Part shown: piece by piece, positions 14,414 through 21,851 of the stretch
Layout of the letters: every line of letters begins with the position of its first letter
How positions within the stretch are numbered: the stretch's first letter is position 1
Source: UBA2386 sp046306335
GTDB taxonomy: Bacteria; Planctomycetota; UBA1135; UBA2386
Assembly (NCBI GenBank): GCA_046306335.1
Contig: JBKDXM010000062.1
Location: 1-25,814, forward strand
Reading direction: 5' to 3'
DNA: 25,814 nt
Translations under genes and position numbers: made by a program
The notes under the pieces: model-generated
The model's database searches: none
What the model saw: only the letters and a program-made list of their open reading frames with translations
Told to the model about the DNA's origin: nothing

Positions 14414-15580
14414 TCACCAGTGCAGGCGCAGCACCGGCATCTGGCCGACGAACGACGGCCACGGCGACGTCGTTGCGGCCCCGGGAAAGAACACGGAACT
14501 GCACCGATTGGTGACGCCGGCCGATCCCACCACGAGCACGAGGCCGTTGGCGAGCGACAGCGGCAGCCCCGGCCGGCTGGGCTCGACCCAGGCGCCCTGC
14601 AGGGCGAGGCGCAGGCCGACGGTGGCAGCGCCGGGAATCGCCAGCGCGGTCGCGAACGTGCCCGCGCCATCGGCTACTCCACCCCACAGCAGGTCGAGCG
14701 GCGCCCACTGGCGGCAGCCGACGAGGCCGGGGTCGACGAGGCCGAGGTCGAAACCGAAACCGAGGAACCCCGGGCCCGGGTTGCGCACCTGGGCGTCGAT
14801 GCCTGCCCACATGCAGGCGAGCCCGCCGGGCGCACCGCCGACCAGTTGGCACGCCGCGGCGGTCCCCGGCAGCGGTCCGGTCGCCGCCGTCCAGCGCAGG
14901 CGGTTGGGCGCGCTGCGCACGGTGCACGAACCGTCGCCGACGCCGGCGACGAGCCCCTGGTCGACGCCGTCCGTCTGCCAGATCGCATCGACCCAGTGCT
15001 CGCCGCTGATCTGCAGCGGCGGATTGCCGACCTCGAACTCCAGGAACAGCGTGCCCGTCGTCACCGGCAGCGGGGTCGCGAAGGGGATCGCCAGCACGTC
15101 GCTGCCGACGACCGTCGCCGGCCCTGGCGCCGGCGCGGCGAGCGAGGTGACCAGCGCCGGACCGAACAACGTCAGCGTATTGGCCGGCCGGTTGGCCGCG
15201 AGACCGGCGCCCTGGTTCGCCGCCAACGTCGTGGCGATGCCGCCGCGCACGGTCAGCGTGCGCGCGATCGGCGCGTACGCGCCGTCGCCCGACAGCGTCG
15301 GCCGCCGCAGCGTCACCCCGGTCAAGGACTGGCCGACGAGTCCGGTCGGCAGCAGGTTGGCGTCGACGAACACCTGCAGCGTGCCGTGGCTCCAGCGCAG
15401 TGGCATCGCCATCGCGGCGTTGCCGGGCAAGTCCGTGGCCACTGCCGGCACGACGGCGGCCGACTGCGCCGGCAGGGCAGCAGTGCCAGCGAACGACGCG
15501 GCAACGGCGGCGGCAGCGGCAGCGACGGTGGCAGCGCCGGCGCGACGGCGCTGCGGCGGACGGGTCCAGGGGGTTGCCAT
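14414..15580 (-). CDS. secreted beta-rich protein of planctomycete type, unknown function (388 aa)
   Basis: An N-terminal basic stretch (RPPQRRR) and an Ala/Val-rich core (~14-38) ending near LPAQSA form a signal peptide. The mature protein is rich in Gly, Ala, Pro, Leu and Thr with alternating beta strands (L-F-L-E-F-E-V near 190, WVDAIW near 206), and ends in a module with NGLVLVVG, SPWPSF and GQMPVLRLHW. I know no enzyme motif. The closing residues resemble the C-terminal ends of large families of exported proteins in deep Planctomycetota. ATG 15580 is chosen because the signal peptide begins there; the frame remains open to 15841. The palindrome GATGCCAACGGCATC directly abuts the start codon, so translation or transcription start may be regulated. 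Confidence 0.65.
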   Translation of the reverse strand: MATPWTRPPQRRRAGAATVAAAAAAVAASFAGTAALPAQSAAVVPAVATDLPGNAAMAMPLRWSHGTLQVFVDANLLPTGLVGQSLTGVTLRRPTLSGDGAYAPIARTLTVRGGIATTLAANQGAGLAANRPANTLTLFGPALVTSLAAPAPGPATVVGSDVLAIPFATPLPVTTGTLFLEFEVGNPPLQISGEHWVDAIWQTDGVDQGLVAGVGDGSCTVRSAPNRLRWTAATGPLPGTAAACQLVGGAPGGLACMWAGIDAQVRNPGPGFLGFGFDLGLVDPGLVGCRQWAPLDLLWGGVADGAGTFATALAIPGAATVGLRLALQGAWVEPSRPGLPLSLANGLVLVVGSAGVTNRCSSVFFPGAATTSPWPSFVGQMPVLRLHW

Positions 15581-15858
15581 GATGCCGTTGGCATCGGCAG
15601 TTCGCCGCCCGCGCCCGACGCGGGCTGGCGGGCGGCGCGCACCGCCCGGGCGCGCCGACCTCCCGCCGGCGGCAGTGCCGCCGGAAAAGCGGAAGGGCCC
15701 GGTTCCCGCCGGGCCCTTCCAGGGGTCGTCCGCAACTCGACTCCCTTCCTCCACTCCCGACCCGTCATCGGCGCGGCGGGCACGCCAACCTGAGCGGGTT
15801 TTTCCATTCCGCCGTTGGCATGGCGGATTCCCTGCGGCCACCCTGCTGGCTCCCGCGC
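15581..15858. other. divergent intergenic region with strong hairpins
   Basis: Between the secreted-protein gene (-) and the SDR operon (+). It holds three inverted repeats: 15581..15595 (GATGCC-GTT-GGCATC, adjoining the minus-strand ATG), 15666..15684 (CCGGCGGC, AGT, GCCGCCGG) and 15691..15720 (12-bp perfect stem). The word GCCGTTGGCAT occurs twice, at 15585 and 15811. No tRNA or known riboswitch was recognised. Confidence 0.5.
15691..15720 (-). terminator. strong intrinsic-terminator-like hairpin in a divergent region
   Basis: Perfect 12-bp stem GGAAGGGCCCGG (15691-15702) with CCGGGCCCTTCC (15709-15720), six-base loop. Read on the minus strand it is followed by GCTTTT, as in an intrinsic terminator. 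No protein gene ends upstream on that strand, so it would end either a leader transcript of the 14414..15580 gene (attenuator) or an unannotated small RNA starting between ~15721 and ~15860. Confidence 0.45.
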
Positions 15859-16641
15859 ATGTCCGTCACCCCGCACGCCTCCCCCGCGACCATCGTCACC
15901 GGCAGCAGCCGCGGCATCGGCAAGGCCATCGCCGAGGCGCTCGCCGCCGCGGGCCACCGCCTGCTGCTCGTCGCCCGCGACGCCAGCGCCTTGGCGGCGG
16001 TGGCCGCCGGACTGCGCGCCCGCGGCGCCCACGCCGAGTCGTTCGCCGCCGACCTGCGCGACGAGCACGCCGCCGCCGCCGCCGTCGCCGCCGCGCGCGC
16101 GGCCTTCGGCGGCCTCGACCACGTCGTCAACAACGCCGGCACCGCCCCTTCGGACAAGGTCGAGAACACCACGCCGGCGATGCTGCGCGAAGCGTTCGAC
16201 CTGCACGTCGCCGCACCGCTGGCCTTCGCGCGCGCGGCGGCGGCGGGCTTCAAGCAGCAGGGCTCCGGCTGCCTGCTGCACCTCGCGTCGACCGCCGGCC
16301 TGCGCGGGTACCCGTTCACCAGCGCCTACACCGCCGCCAAGCACGGCATGGTCGGCCTCGCGCGCGCGCTCAGCGCCGAGCTGGGCCCGGCCGGCGTGCG
16401 CGTCTACGCGGTGTGCCCTGGCTTCGTCGACACCGACATCACGCGCGGCGCGGCGGCCGCCATCGCGGCGCGCGGCAAGACCACCGCCGACGCGGCGTTC
16501 GCGCGCATGGCGGCGCAGAACCGCATCGGCCGCATGCACTCGCCCGCCGAGGTCGCCGCGGCGGTCGCGCGCCTGCTGCGCGACCGGCCCGCCGGCTGCG
16601 TCTACGATCTCGACCGCGACCCGCCGGCGTTCGTCGACTGA
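15859..16641 (+). CDS. short-chain dehydrogenase/reductase, classical SDR (260 aa)
   Basis: Classical NAD(P)H-dependent SDR (FabG/3-hydroxyacyl-CoA dehydrogenase-like). TGSSRGIG at 14-21 is the dinucleotide motif, Arg40 in VARD suits NADP or NAD, NNAG is at 91-94, catalytic Ser144 lies in HLAST, and Tyr157-x3-Lys161 is the catalytic pair; PGFVDTDI at 187-194 follows. Length is normal. The frame is open to an ATG at 15820; ATG 15859 is preferred because SDRs begin only ~10 residues before beta-1, though neither start has a Shine-Dalgarno. First gene of a three-gene CoA-pathway operon; oxidation of a hydroxyacyl-CoA or dihydrodiol-type intermediate is inferred from context. Confidence 0.88.
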   Translation: MSVTPHASPATIVTGSSRGIGKAIAEALAAAGHRLLLVARDASALAAVAAGLRARGAHAESFAADLRDEHAAAAAVAAARAAFGGLDHVVNNAGTAPSDKVENTTPAMLREAFDLHVAAPLAFARAAAAGFKQQGSGCLLHLASTAGLRGYPFTSAYTAAKHGMVGLARALSAELGPAGVRVYAVCPGFVDTDITRGAAAAIAARGKTTADAAFARMAAQNRIGRMHSPAEVAAAVARLLRDRPAGCVYDLDRDPPAFVD

Positions 16642-16668
16642 CGGCCGCCGCCAACCCAGCCACCGACG

Positions 16669-17466
16669 ATGAGCCAATACGACTTCCGCTTCGAGAGGGG
16701 CAGCGACGGCGTCGCCGTGCTGACGCTCGACCGGCCCGAGACGCTGAACTCGCTGACGTTCGACGTCTACGGGCAGCTCGAACGCCTGTTCGTCGACCTC
16801 GCCGACGACGACGCCGTGCGCGCGATCGTGCTGACCGGGCACGGCCGCGGCTTCTGCAGCGGCGGCAGCGTCGAGGAGATCATCGGACCGCTGCTGGAGA
16901 CCAACCTCGATGGCACGCTGCGCTTCACGCGCATGACCGGCGCGGTGGTGCGCAACATGCTGCGCCTGCCGAAGCCGATCGTCGCCGCCATCAACGGCGT
17001 CGCCGCCGGCGCGGGCGCCGTGCTGGCGCTGGCGAGCGACCTGCGGGTGATGAGCGAGCAGGCGAAGTTCGCCTTCCTGTTCACCAAGGTCGGCCTCACC
17101 GGCGCCGACATGGGCGCGGCGTGGCTGCTGCCCAAGGTCGTCGGCACGGGCCGCGCGATGGAACTGCTGATGCTCGGCGACAAGGTGACGGCCGACGACG
17201 CGCTGCGCATGGGCCTCGCCAACCGCGTCGTGCCGGCCGACGCCGTGCTCGCCGCGGCGCTGGCGCTGGCGCGGCGGCTCGCCGCCGGCCCGGGCCTCGC
17301 GCTCGGCATGACCAAGAAGATGGTCTGGAACGAGTGGCCGATGGACCTCGAGGCCGCGATCGAACAGGAGGCGCAGGCGCAGGCGCTGCTGCTGCGCGCG
17401 CACGACCACCGCGAGTTCTACAACGCCTGGATGGAGAAGCGCGAACCGCGCTTCCTCGGCCGATGA
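16669..17466 (+). CDS. crotonase-fold (enoyl-CoA hydratase/isomerase family) protein (265 aa)
   Basis: Crotonase superfamily: LDRPETLNSL at 20-29, oxyanion-hole region CSGG at 63-66, AAINGVAAGAGA at 106-117, and AFLFTKVGL with GADMG at 135-149. Aligned by eye to rat enoyl-CoA hydratase, catalytic Glu144 corresponds to Val118 and Glu164 to Phe138, so ordinary hydration is unlikely. The CSGG-x-VEEIIG and FLF-x-KVGL-x-GADMGA patterns remind me of the crotonase homologues in aerobic aromatic-CoA (2-aminobenzoyl-CoA type) clusters, which also carry an SDR and an acyl-CoA dehydrogenase; that is recognition from memory. It lies 27 nt after the SDR stop and overlaps the acyl-CoA dehydrogenase gene as ATGA, indicating translational coupling. 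Confidence 0.87.
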   Translation: MSQYDFRFERGSDGVAVLTLDRPETLNSLTFDVYGQLERLFVDLADDDAVRAIVLTGHGRGFCSGGSVEEIIGPLLETNLDGTLRFTRMTGAVVRNMLRLPKPIVAAINGVAAGAGAVLALASDLRVMSEQAKFAFLFTKVGLTGADMGAAWLLPKVVGTGRAMELLMLGDKVTADDALRMGLANRVVPADAVLAAALALARRLAAGPGLALGMTKKMVWNEWPMDLEAAIEQEAQAQALLLRAHDHREFYNAWMEKREPRFLGR

Positions 17467-18638
17467 ATCCCGACCTCTGGCTGCCCGACAGCGACCTCGA
17501 TCCCGCGCACCGCGCCTTCGCGCAGCGCATCCGCGCGTTCGCGCACGACAAGCTGGCGCCGCACGCGCGCGCGATCGACGAACAGCGCACGTTCCGCCGC
17601 GAGATGGTGCGCGACCTCGGCGCCGCCGGCGTGCTCGGCGGCCCGCTGCCGGCGTCCGTCGGCGGCGGCGGCTGGAGCCCGCTGCAGCTGGCGATCGCGC
17701 ACGAGGAACTCGGCGCCGCCTGCGGCAACGCCCGCGGCTTCTGCGCCGTGCAGACCGGCCTCGTCGCCGACACCATCGCGCGACACGGCAACGACGCCCA
17801 GCGCGCGCGCTGGCTGCCCGGCCTGATCGCCGGCGAGGCGATCGGCTGCTTCGGCCTGACCGAGCCCGACGCCGGCAGCGACGTCGCGTCGATGCGCACG
17901 CATGCCGCGCCGCAGGCGGACGGCGGCTACCTCGTGCGCGGCCAGAAGCACTGGATCACCAACGGCGGCGTCGCCGACGCGCTGGTGCTGTTCGCCACCG
18001 TCGATCCGGCGGCCGGGCGCCACGGCATCACCGGCTTCCTCGTCGACACGACGCGCGCGGGCCTGAAGCGCGAGCCGATGCCCGGCGTCGAGCTCGGCCA
18101 CCGCGGCAGCGACCACGCCGTGCTGACGTTCGCGGACTTCCGCATCGAGCCGCACGAGGTCCTCGGCCCGGTCGGCAAGGGCTTCGGCATCGCCATGAGC
18201 GGCCTCGCCGCCGGCCGCGTGTCGGTGGCGGCCGGCGCCTGCGGCCTGCACCGCGCAGCGCTCGCCGAGGCGGTCGCGTTCACCACCGGCCGGCAACAGT
18301 TCGGCCAGCCGCTGGCGCAGTTCCAGATGGTGCAGGAGCGCCTCGCCGACATGCTGACCTCGCTGCACATGACGCGCGGGCTGGTGCACCGCTGCGCGCG
18401 CCGCCGCGCCGAGGGCACCGAGACGCACGCCGACGTCGCCATGGCCAAGCTCGCCGCGACCGAGGCGGCGGCGCGCGCCTGCGAAGAGGCGGTCATGCTG
18501 CACGGCGCGCGCGGCTACAGCAGCGCGCACCCGGTCGAGCGCCTGTGGCGTGACGTGCAGGCCCTGCGCATCTACGAGGGCACGTCGCTGATCCAGAAGA
18601 CGATCCTCGGCCGCATGCTGGCGACGCCGCCGAGATGA
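17463..18638 (+). CDS. acyl-CoA dehydrogenase (391 aa)
   Basis: FAD-dependent alpha,beta-desaturation of an acyl-CoA, electrons normally passing to ETF. Full length. Signature LTEPDAGSD at 132-140, HWITNGG at 163-169, and a C-terminal RIYEGTS in which Glu372 sits at the medium-chain-type catalytic base position (Glu376 of MCAD); RQQFGQPLAQFQ at 277-288 is the usual FAD/dimer helix. No signal peptide. Starts within the stop of the crotonase gene (ATGA). With the SDR and crotonase-fold proteins it could form a short beta-oxidation-like or ring-derived acid route; no ligase or thiolase is in the same operon, but a PaaK-like ligase lies 5 kb downstream. Confidence 0.93.
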   Translation: MNPDLWLPDSDLDPAHRAFAQRIRAFAHDKLAPHARAIDEQRTFRREMVRDLGAAGVLGGPLPASVGGGGWSPLQLAIAHEELGAACGNARGFCAVQTGLVADTIARHGNDAQRARWLPGLIAGEAIGCFGLTEPDAGSDVASMRTHAAPQADGGYLVRGQKHWITNGGVADALVLFATVDPAAGRHGITGFLVDTTRAGLKREPMPGVELGHRGSDHAVLTFADFRIEPHEVLGPVGKGFGIAMSGLAAGRVSVAAGACGLHRAALAEAVAFTTGRQQFGQPLAQFQMVQERLADMLTSLHMTRGLVHRCARRRAEGTETHADVAMAKLAATEAAARACEEAVMLHGARGYSSAHPVERLWRDVQALRIYEGTSLIQKTILGRMLATPPR

Positions 18639-18641
18639 GGA

Positions 18642-18655
18642 GGCGGCGGGCCGCC
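18642..18655. terminator. possible hairpin between convergent operons
   Basis: GGCGG, loop CGGG, CCGCC in the 22-nt gap between the acyl-CoA dehydrogenase and motB stops. Short and without T-tract; weak. Confidence 0.2.
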
Positions 18656-18660
18656 GTCCG

Positions 18661-19395
18661 TCAGCGGTGGTCGGTGCGCGTGTTGGAGAACGACAGCGTC
18701 ACCGTGGCGGCGTGCTCCCAGTCCGCAGCGGCGGCGCTCGACTGCTTCTGGCGGCGGAACTCGATGCCGACCATGCCGTCGCGGATCTGCGGGTTGGCGC
18801 GGATCGCGGCCTCCAGGGTGCGCAGCCGTTGCCAGCACAGGTCGACCGAGGTCACCGGCGCGCCCGTCGCGGAGCGGCCGACGACCGTCTCCACGGCGTC
18901 GATGCGCACGTGCAGGTCGGACGCGAACTCCATCGAGCCCTCGATCGCGCTGCCCAGCCACTGCATGACCTCCTCGCGCAGCGGGAAGGCCTGCCCAGGC
19001 GCGAAGAAGTCGAGCAGCGGTGCCTTGGCCGTCACGGCGTCGTTGGTCATGTCGAGCTCCAGCGACTTGCCCACGACCTGCTCGAAGTCGACCAGGGCCT
19101 CGTCGAGGAACTCCTGCATCGGACCGATCTGCGCGTTGAGCAGCGGCGCCGGCATCGGCGCGTCGCCGGCGCCGGTCAGCTGGTGGAACGTGCCGATGTC
19201 GTCGGTCTTGCCGTCGCCCTCTAAGGCGAACGCGAACTGGATCGACTGCTTGAGCTGGCGCAGCTTCTCCAGGTCCTGCACGCCCATCGCGTAGAGCACG
19301 ACGAAGAGCGCGAACAGCAGCGTCATCATGTCCGCGAAGCTGATGACCCAGCGTTCGTGGTTGACGTGCTCTTCGTGCTTGTGCTTCTTGGCCAC
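18661..19395 (-). CDS. motB: MotB-like stator protein with divergent C-terminal domain (244 aa)
   Basis: Ion-conducting motor stator subunit. N-terminal basic/His tail, then WVISFADMMTLLFALFVVLY: one transmembrane helix (~17-38) with Asp22 at the position of the essential proton-binding Asp32 of E. coli MotB. A plug/linker (~40-125) follows, and a domain with FFAPGQAFPL (130-139) that begins like the OmpA-like peptidoglycan-binding domain. But the later OmpA hallmarks (GHTD and NW-x-LSxxRA) are not recognisable; at ~185-195 there is VDLCWQRLRTL instead. So cell-wall anchoring may differ. GTG start, 13 nt after the motA stop. No flagellar gene is in the window, so the stator may serve flagella encoded elsewhere or another motor. 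Confidence 0.82.
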   Translation of the reverse strand: MAKKHKHEEHVNHERWVISFADMMTLLFALFVVLYAMGVQDLEKLRQLKQSIQFAFALEGDGKTDDIGTFHQLTGAGDAPMPAPLLNAQIGPMQEFLDEALVDFEQVVGKSLELDMTNDAVTAKAPLLDFFAPGQAFPLREEVMQWLGSAIEGSMEFASDLHVRIDAVETVVGRSATGAPVTSVDLCWQRLRTLEAAIRANPQIRDGMVGIEFRRQKQSSAAAADWEHAATVTLSFSNTRTDHR

Positions 19396-19408
19396 GGGCT
19401 AGCCAGGG

Positions 19409-20188
19409 TCAGTGCTTCTTGTCGCCGGCGCCGCCGCCGCCGTGCGAGCCCAGGTACACCTTGAGCTTGCTGCGCAGCGCGCCCGGCGCGATGCCCGACT
19501 GGATGCCGACCACGCCCTCCAGGATCATGCTCTTCAGCAGCTGGTCGTGCTCGATGTGGCGCTTGAGCTTGAAGGACATCGGCAGGCAGACGACGTTGGC
19601 GTAGCCGACGCCGTAGACCGTCGCGACGAACGCGACGGCGATGCCCGGGCCGATGAGCTTCGGCTGGTCGAGCACGTTCATGACGTGCATCAGGCCGAGC
19701 ACGGCGCCGAGCACGCCGACGGTCGGCGCCAGCGCGCCCCACGTCTCCCAGAACTTCATGCCCGCCTTGTCGTCCTCCTCGGCGATGTGCATGTCGACCT
19801 CGACGGTCTCGCGGATCGCCTCGGCGGAGCTGCCGTCGATGGCGAGCGTCAGGCACTTCACCAGGAACGGATGGCCCTGGCCGCTGCTGGCGTAGGTCTC
19901 CAGCGCCAGCAGGCCTTCGCGGCGGGCGAGGTTGGCCAGTTCCAGCAGCTTCTCCATCAAGCCGTGGAAGTCGTACTTCGCCGGCATGAAGACGCGCTTG
20001 AGCGCCTGGATGGCGAACGGCAGGTCGGACGGCAAGGTCGCGACCATCGTCGCGCCGAGCGAGCCGATGATCACGATCATGAAGGCCGTGACCTGCAGCA
20101 ACTGCTCGGGATGGCCGCCTTCGAGGATCTGGCCGCCGATGACGCCGACGAAGGCGATGACGAGGCCGAGGATGCTGAAGAGGTCCAT
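19409..20188 (-). CDS. motA: MotA flagellar motor stator subunit (259 aa)
   Basis: Four-helix stator subunit that forms the ion channel with MotB and presses on the rotor. Helices at about 1-20, 33-52, 150-172 and 180-204. The long cytoplasmic loop has the LARREGLLALE helix (88-98) and the HPFLVKCLTLAIDG segment (106-119) of the MotA/PomA family. Pro155 (in APTVGVLG) and Pro203 (in CLP) sit where the functional prolines P173 and P222 of E. coli MotA are expected. His/Gly-rich tail. The frame remains open to 20281, but the ATG at 20188 begins TM1. First gene of the motA-motB operon; no clear promoter or Shine-Dalgarno was found. Confidence 0.9.
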   Translation of the reverse strand: MDLFSILGLVIAFVGVIGGQILEGGHPEQLLQVTAFMIVIIGSLGATMVATLPSDLPFAIQALKRVFMPAKYDFHGLMEKLLELANLARREGLLALETYASSGQGHPFLVKCLTLAIDGSSAEAIRETVEVDMHIAEEDDKAGMKFWETWGALAPTVGVLGAVLGLMHVMNVLDQPKLIGPGIAVAFVATVYGVGYANVVCLPMSFKLKRHIEHDQLLKSMILEGVVGIQSGIAPGALRSKLKVYLGSHGGGGAGDKKH

Positions 20189-20284
20189 GCCGGGATGCGT
20201 GCGCCGCGCCGTGTTCCGGCCCGACGGGCTTGGATCGGCCGGGGACGGGCCGACGGCGAAGGCGGACACGCTGGCCGCCATGCG

Positions 20285-20317
20285 AAGGGCGCTGCCGACC
20301 CGGCCTGCGGCGCCCTT
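20285..20317 (-). terminator. possible terminator hairpin after wecB
   Basis: AAGGGCGC (20285-20292) pairs perfectly with GCGCCCTT (20310-20317), 17-nt loop containing a smaller GCCG/CGGC stem. It begins 13 nt beyond the wecB stop on the minus strand. No T-tract. Confidence 0.35.
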
Positions 20318-20329
20318 GCGGCTGGCCCG

Positions 20330-21442
20330 CTACGGCGCTCGGCGCGCAGCCAGCCACGACCGCAGGACTGCGGCGATGCGCGCGCCCGCCCGGCCGTCGC
20401 CGTAGGGGTTGGCGCCGGTCGCCATGGCGGCGTGAGCCGCCGGGTCGTCGAGCAGGCGATGGGCCTCGGCGACGATGCGGTCGGCGTCGCAGCCGACGAG
20501 CCGCGCCACGCCGCAGGCGACGCCTTCGGGCCGTTCGGTGACCTCGCGCAGCACGAGCAGCGGCTTGCCGAGGCCAGGGGCCTCTTCTTGCATGCCGCCC
20601 GAGTCGGTCAGCACGATCGCCGCCTGCTGCATGGCCGCGACCAGTTGCGCATGGTCGAGCGGCGGGCACAGCGTCACGTTCGCGACCCCGGCGAGGGCGG
20701 CGCGCACCGGACCGTGCACGGCCGGGTTGGGATGCACCGGCCACACGACCTCGACGTCGCCGCGAGCGGCGAGCCGGCGGACCGCCGCGCAGATGGCCAG
20801 CAGCGGCGCGCCGAAGCTCTCGCGGCGATGGGCGGTGACCAACACCATGCGCCTGCCATCGGGTCGCGGCGATGGCAGCCCCAGGCGCGCGACGACGGCG
20901 TGCAGCGCGTCGATCGACGTGTTGCCGGTGACGTGGATCGCCGCCGGGTCGACGCCTTCGCGCAGCAGGTTGGCCCGCGCCAGCGTCGTCGGCGCGAAGT
21001 GCAGGGTCGCGACCGTCGCGACGTAGACGCGGTTCTGCTCTTCGGGAAACGGCCGCAGCAGGTCGCCGCTGCGCAGCCCGGCTTCGACGTGCGCGACGGC
21101 GATCCCGAGGCCGTGGGCAGCCTCGGCGGCGGCGGCGACGCTGGTCGTATCCCCTTGCAGCACAACGACGTCCGGCGCCTCGTCGGCGACCGCCGGCCGC
21201 AGTGCAGCGACCAGCGCAGCGCGGTCCACCGCGGCCGCGTCCGGCGGCGCGCCCGGCAACTCGACGTCCGGCCGCAGGCCGACGCCGGCGAACGCCGTGC
21301 GCAGCAGCTCCTGGTGTTGGCCGGTCGCGAGCAACCGCACGTCGACCGCGTCGTCGACGCGCAACGCCGCGACCACGGGCGCGAGCTTGATGGCTTCGGG
21401 TCGCGTGCCGACGACGACGAGGATGCGCGGACGTTGCTGCAT
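20330..21442 (-). CDS. wecB: UDP-N-acetylglucosamine 2-epimerase (370 aa)
   Basis: Interconverts UDP-GlcNAc and UDP-ManNAc for surface polysaccharide or linkage-unit synthesis. GT-B-like fold with GTRPEAIKLAP at 12-22, GQHQEL at 41-46, QGDTTS at 96-101, HVEAGLR at 118-124, TGN at 172-174, TAHRRE at 203-208, HPNP at 237-240 and SGGMQEEAP at 281-289: the catalytic and UDP-binding residues of the non-hydrolysing family are all in place. The 370-aa length from ATG 21442 matches the family exactly; the frame stays open to 21841, but that upstream part is the GATGC palindrome array and is not part of the protein. Single gene, divergent from the SET gene. GT2 enzymes lie elsewhere in the window but not in its operon. 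Confidence 0.94.
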   Translation of the reverse strand: MQQRPRILVVVGTRPEAIKLAPVVAALRVDDAVDVRLLATGQHQELLRTAFAGVGLRPDVELPGAPPDAAAVDRAALVAALRPAVADEAPDVVVLQGDTTSVAAAAEAAHGLGIAVAHVEAGLRSGDLLRPFPEEQNRVYVATVATLHFAPTTLARANLLREGVDPAAIHVTGNTSIDALHAVVARLGLPSPRPDGRRMVLVTAHRRESFGAPLLAICAAVRRLAARGDVEVVWPVHPNPAVHGPVRAALAGVANVTLCPPLDHAQLVAAMQQAAIVLTDSGGMQEEAPGLGKPLLVLREVTERPEGVACGVARLVGCDADRIVAEAHRLLDDPAAHAAMATGANPYGDGRAGARIAAVLRSWLAARRAP

Positions 21443-21455
21443 GCCGACGCGCGCA

Positions 21456-21484
21456 ACGATGCGCGACGACGACGACGACCACAA
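21456..21484 (-). promoter_or_regulatory. putative promoter of wecB
   Basis: Minus strand TTGTGG (21484-21479), 17-nt spacer made of TCG triplets, CATCGT (21461-21456), 13 bases before the ATG. Modest match. Confidence 0.3.
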
Positions 21485-21529
21485 CGACGAAGCGGTGGTC
21501 GCGACGTCGGAGCAGCCATCGAAGCGCTC

Positions 21530-21800
21530 CGATGCGTGCATGCCGACGCGCATGTCGGCCGCCTCGAAGCGAAGCGCGCTCGCATGGCATGCGCCTTGCA
21601 GTGCATGCGTCGAAGCGACTGCGCGGCTGCGCATGACGATGCGTTGCGATGCGCTCGACGCCGCGCTGCAGGAATCGCAGCGATGCATCGAGCATGCGAT
21701 CGATGCACGCATCGATCGCAGCGCGACACGCGATGCTCGCATCGATGCATCGATGCATCGATGCATGCATGCGCGAAAGATCGCATCGATGCATGCATGA
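21530..21800. repeat. palindrome array of GATGC/ATCGATGC words
   Basis: A ~270-bp block between divergent wecB and the SET gene, packed with GATGC and GCATC. It includes a 26-bp inverted repeat at 21695..21720 (TGCGATCGATGC, AC, GCATCGATCGCA: 12-bp perfect arms), ATCGATGC three times in tandem at 21741..21764 followed by ATGCATGC, the palindrome GCATCGATGC four times (three overlapping at 21739..21764, one at 21783), and CGATGC-TC-GCATCG at 21731..21744. GC is visibly lower than in flanking genes. Stop-free frames run through it only because these words contain no stop codon. Candidate multi-site protein-binding or structured DNA region. Confidence 0.75.
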
Positions 21801-21804
21801 ATGC

Positions 21805-21835
21805 TTGCACACGTCGTCCGCTCTTCGGTTACGCT
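21805..21835 (+). promoter_or_regulatory. putative promoter of the SET-domain gene
   Basis: TTGCAC (21805-21810), 19-nt spacer, TACGCT (21830-21835), 16 bases before the ATG at 21852. It starts right at the edge of the palindrome array, so factors bound there could act on it. Confidence 0.4.
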
Positions 21836-21851
21836 GCGCAACGCCTCTCCT

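Noticed and set aside
15721..15860. tRNA, SRP RNA or RNase P RNA upstream of the 15691 hairpin
   Set aside because: No T-arm GGTTCGAAT, no SRP GGAAGCAGC-like loop and no RNase P core motif could be found on either strand.
21739..21792. Replication origin with DnaA boxes
   Set aside because: No TTATCCACA-like sequence in or near the array and no dnaA/dnaN/gidA genes nearby.
21443..21841. N-terminal extension of WecB (about 133 residues rich in Met, His, Cys, Ile, Asp) through the palindrome array
   Set aside because: Family members start at the GTRPE-containing strand as from 21442; the extension simply reads the GATGC repeats, which contain no stop codons in several frames.
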